Below the pieces are notes generated by a model. It saw only the letters and a list, made by a program, of their open reading frames with translations, had not been told where the DNA came from and did no database searches. A stretch of 7,474 nucleotides of DNA from Clostridia bacterium. GTDB taxonomy: Bacteria; Bacillota; Clostridia; Christensenellales; Borkfalkiaceae. The stretch is from contig JAFVOV010000055.1 of assembly GCA_017505675.1 (NCBI GenBank), forward strand, positions 1-7,474. The letters run 5' to 3'. The first letter of the stretch is position 1. Each line of letters opens with the position of its first letter. The position numbers and the translations under genes were made by a program. Positions 7,421 to 7,474 of this stretch are shown here, one piece after another.

Positions 7421-7474
7421 TTATTGAGCAATTTTAGTATCGCCTAAAGCAGAAGTTAAATTTTCAGCAGCGAT
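7421..7474 (-). CDS. C-terminal end of an unidentified convergent gene (partial)
   Basis: On the minus strand one frame is open from the right edge to a TAA at 7423-7421. It encodes the last 17 residues, IAAENLTSALGDTKIAQ; the other two minus frames have stops within a few codons. The stop lies about 20 bases from the shared terminator stem, as expected for the end of a convergent gene. The fragment is too short to assign a family, and its status as a gene rests on the open frame and the terminator position. Confidence 0.55.
   Translation of the reverse strand: MAAENLTSALGDTKIAQ

Noticed and set aside
1..7474. CRISPR array, tRNA or rRNA genes, insertion sequences
   Set aside because: No regularly spaced direct repeats, tRNA-like cloverleaf, rRNA-like sequence or transposase frame was seen; almost all of the window is coding.

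Overview
The window (about one third G+C) looks like chromosomal DNA from a low-GC Gram-positive bacterium, probably an uncultured Clostridia-like member of the Bacillota. This rests on an AddAB-type recombination nuclease in the order addB-addA, AGGAG/GGAGA ribosome binding sites, sigma-A-like promoters and a lipoprotein with a classical lipobox. No mobile element, CRISPR array, tRNA or rRNA was seen.

Layout: bases 1-3047 (minus strand) hold the first 1015 codons of addA, which runs off the left edge inside its nuclease domain. Bases 3040-6165 (minus) hold a complete addB of 1041 codons; its stop overlaps the addA start by 8 bases, so the two are translationally coupled. A 110-base intergenic region (6166-6275) carries two back-to-back promoters, one for addBA and one for a rightward gene. 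Bases 6276-7358 (plus) encode a 360-residue secreted lipoprotein that I cannot assign to a family. A strong intrinsic terminator (7377-7409) follows it. Beyond it lie the last 17 codons of an unidentified leftward gene (7421-7474).

AddA and AddB together form the helicase-nuclease that resects double-strand breaks until it meets a Chi site and then loads RecA. All AddA helicase motifs in view are intact, as are the AddB nuclease residues and the four AddB iron-sulfur cysteines. The Walker A loop usual at the N-terminus of Bacillus-type AddB is absent. The lipoprotein has its own promoter and shows no evident functional link to addBA.

The least ordinary signals are compositional. None of the three long proteins (2416 codons in view) contains a single tryptophan. 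The sequences GATC and GGCC do not occur anywhere in the window. addB may also be read from a leaderless transcript.
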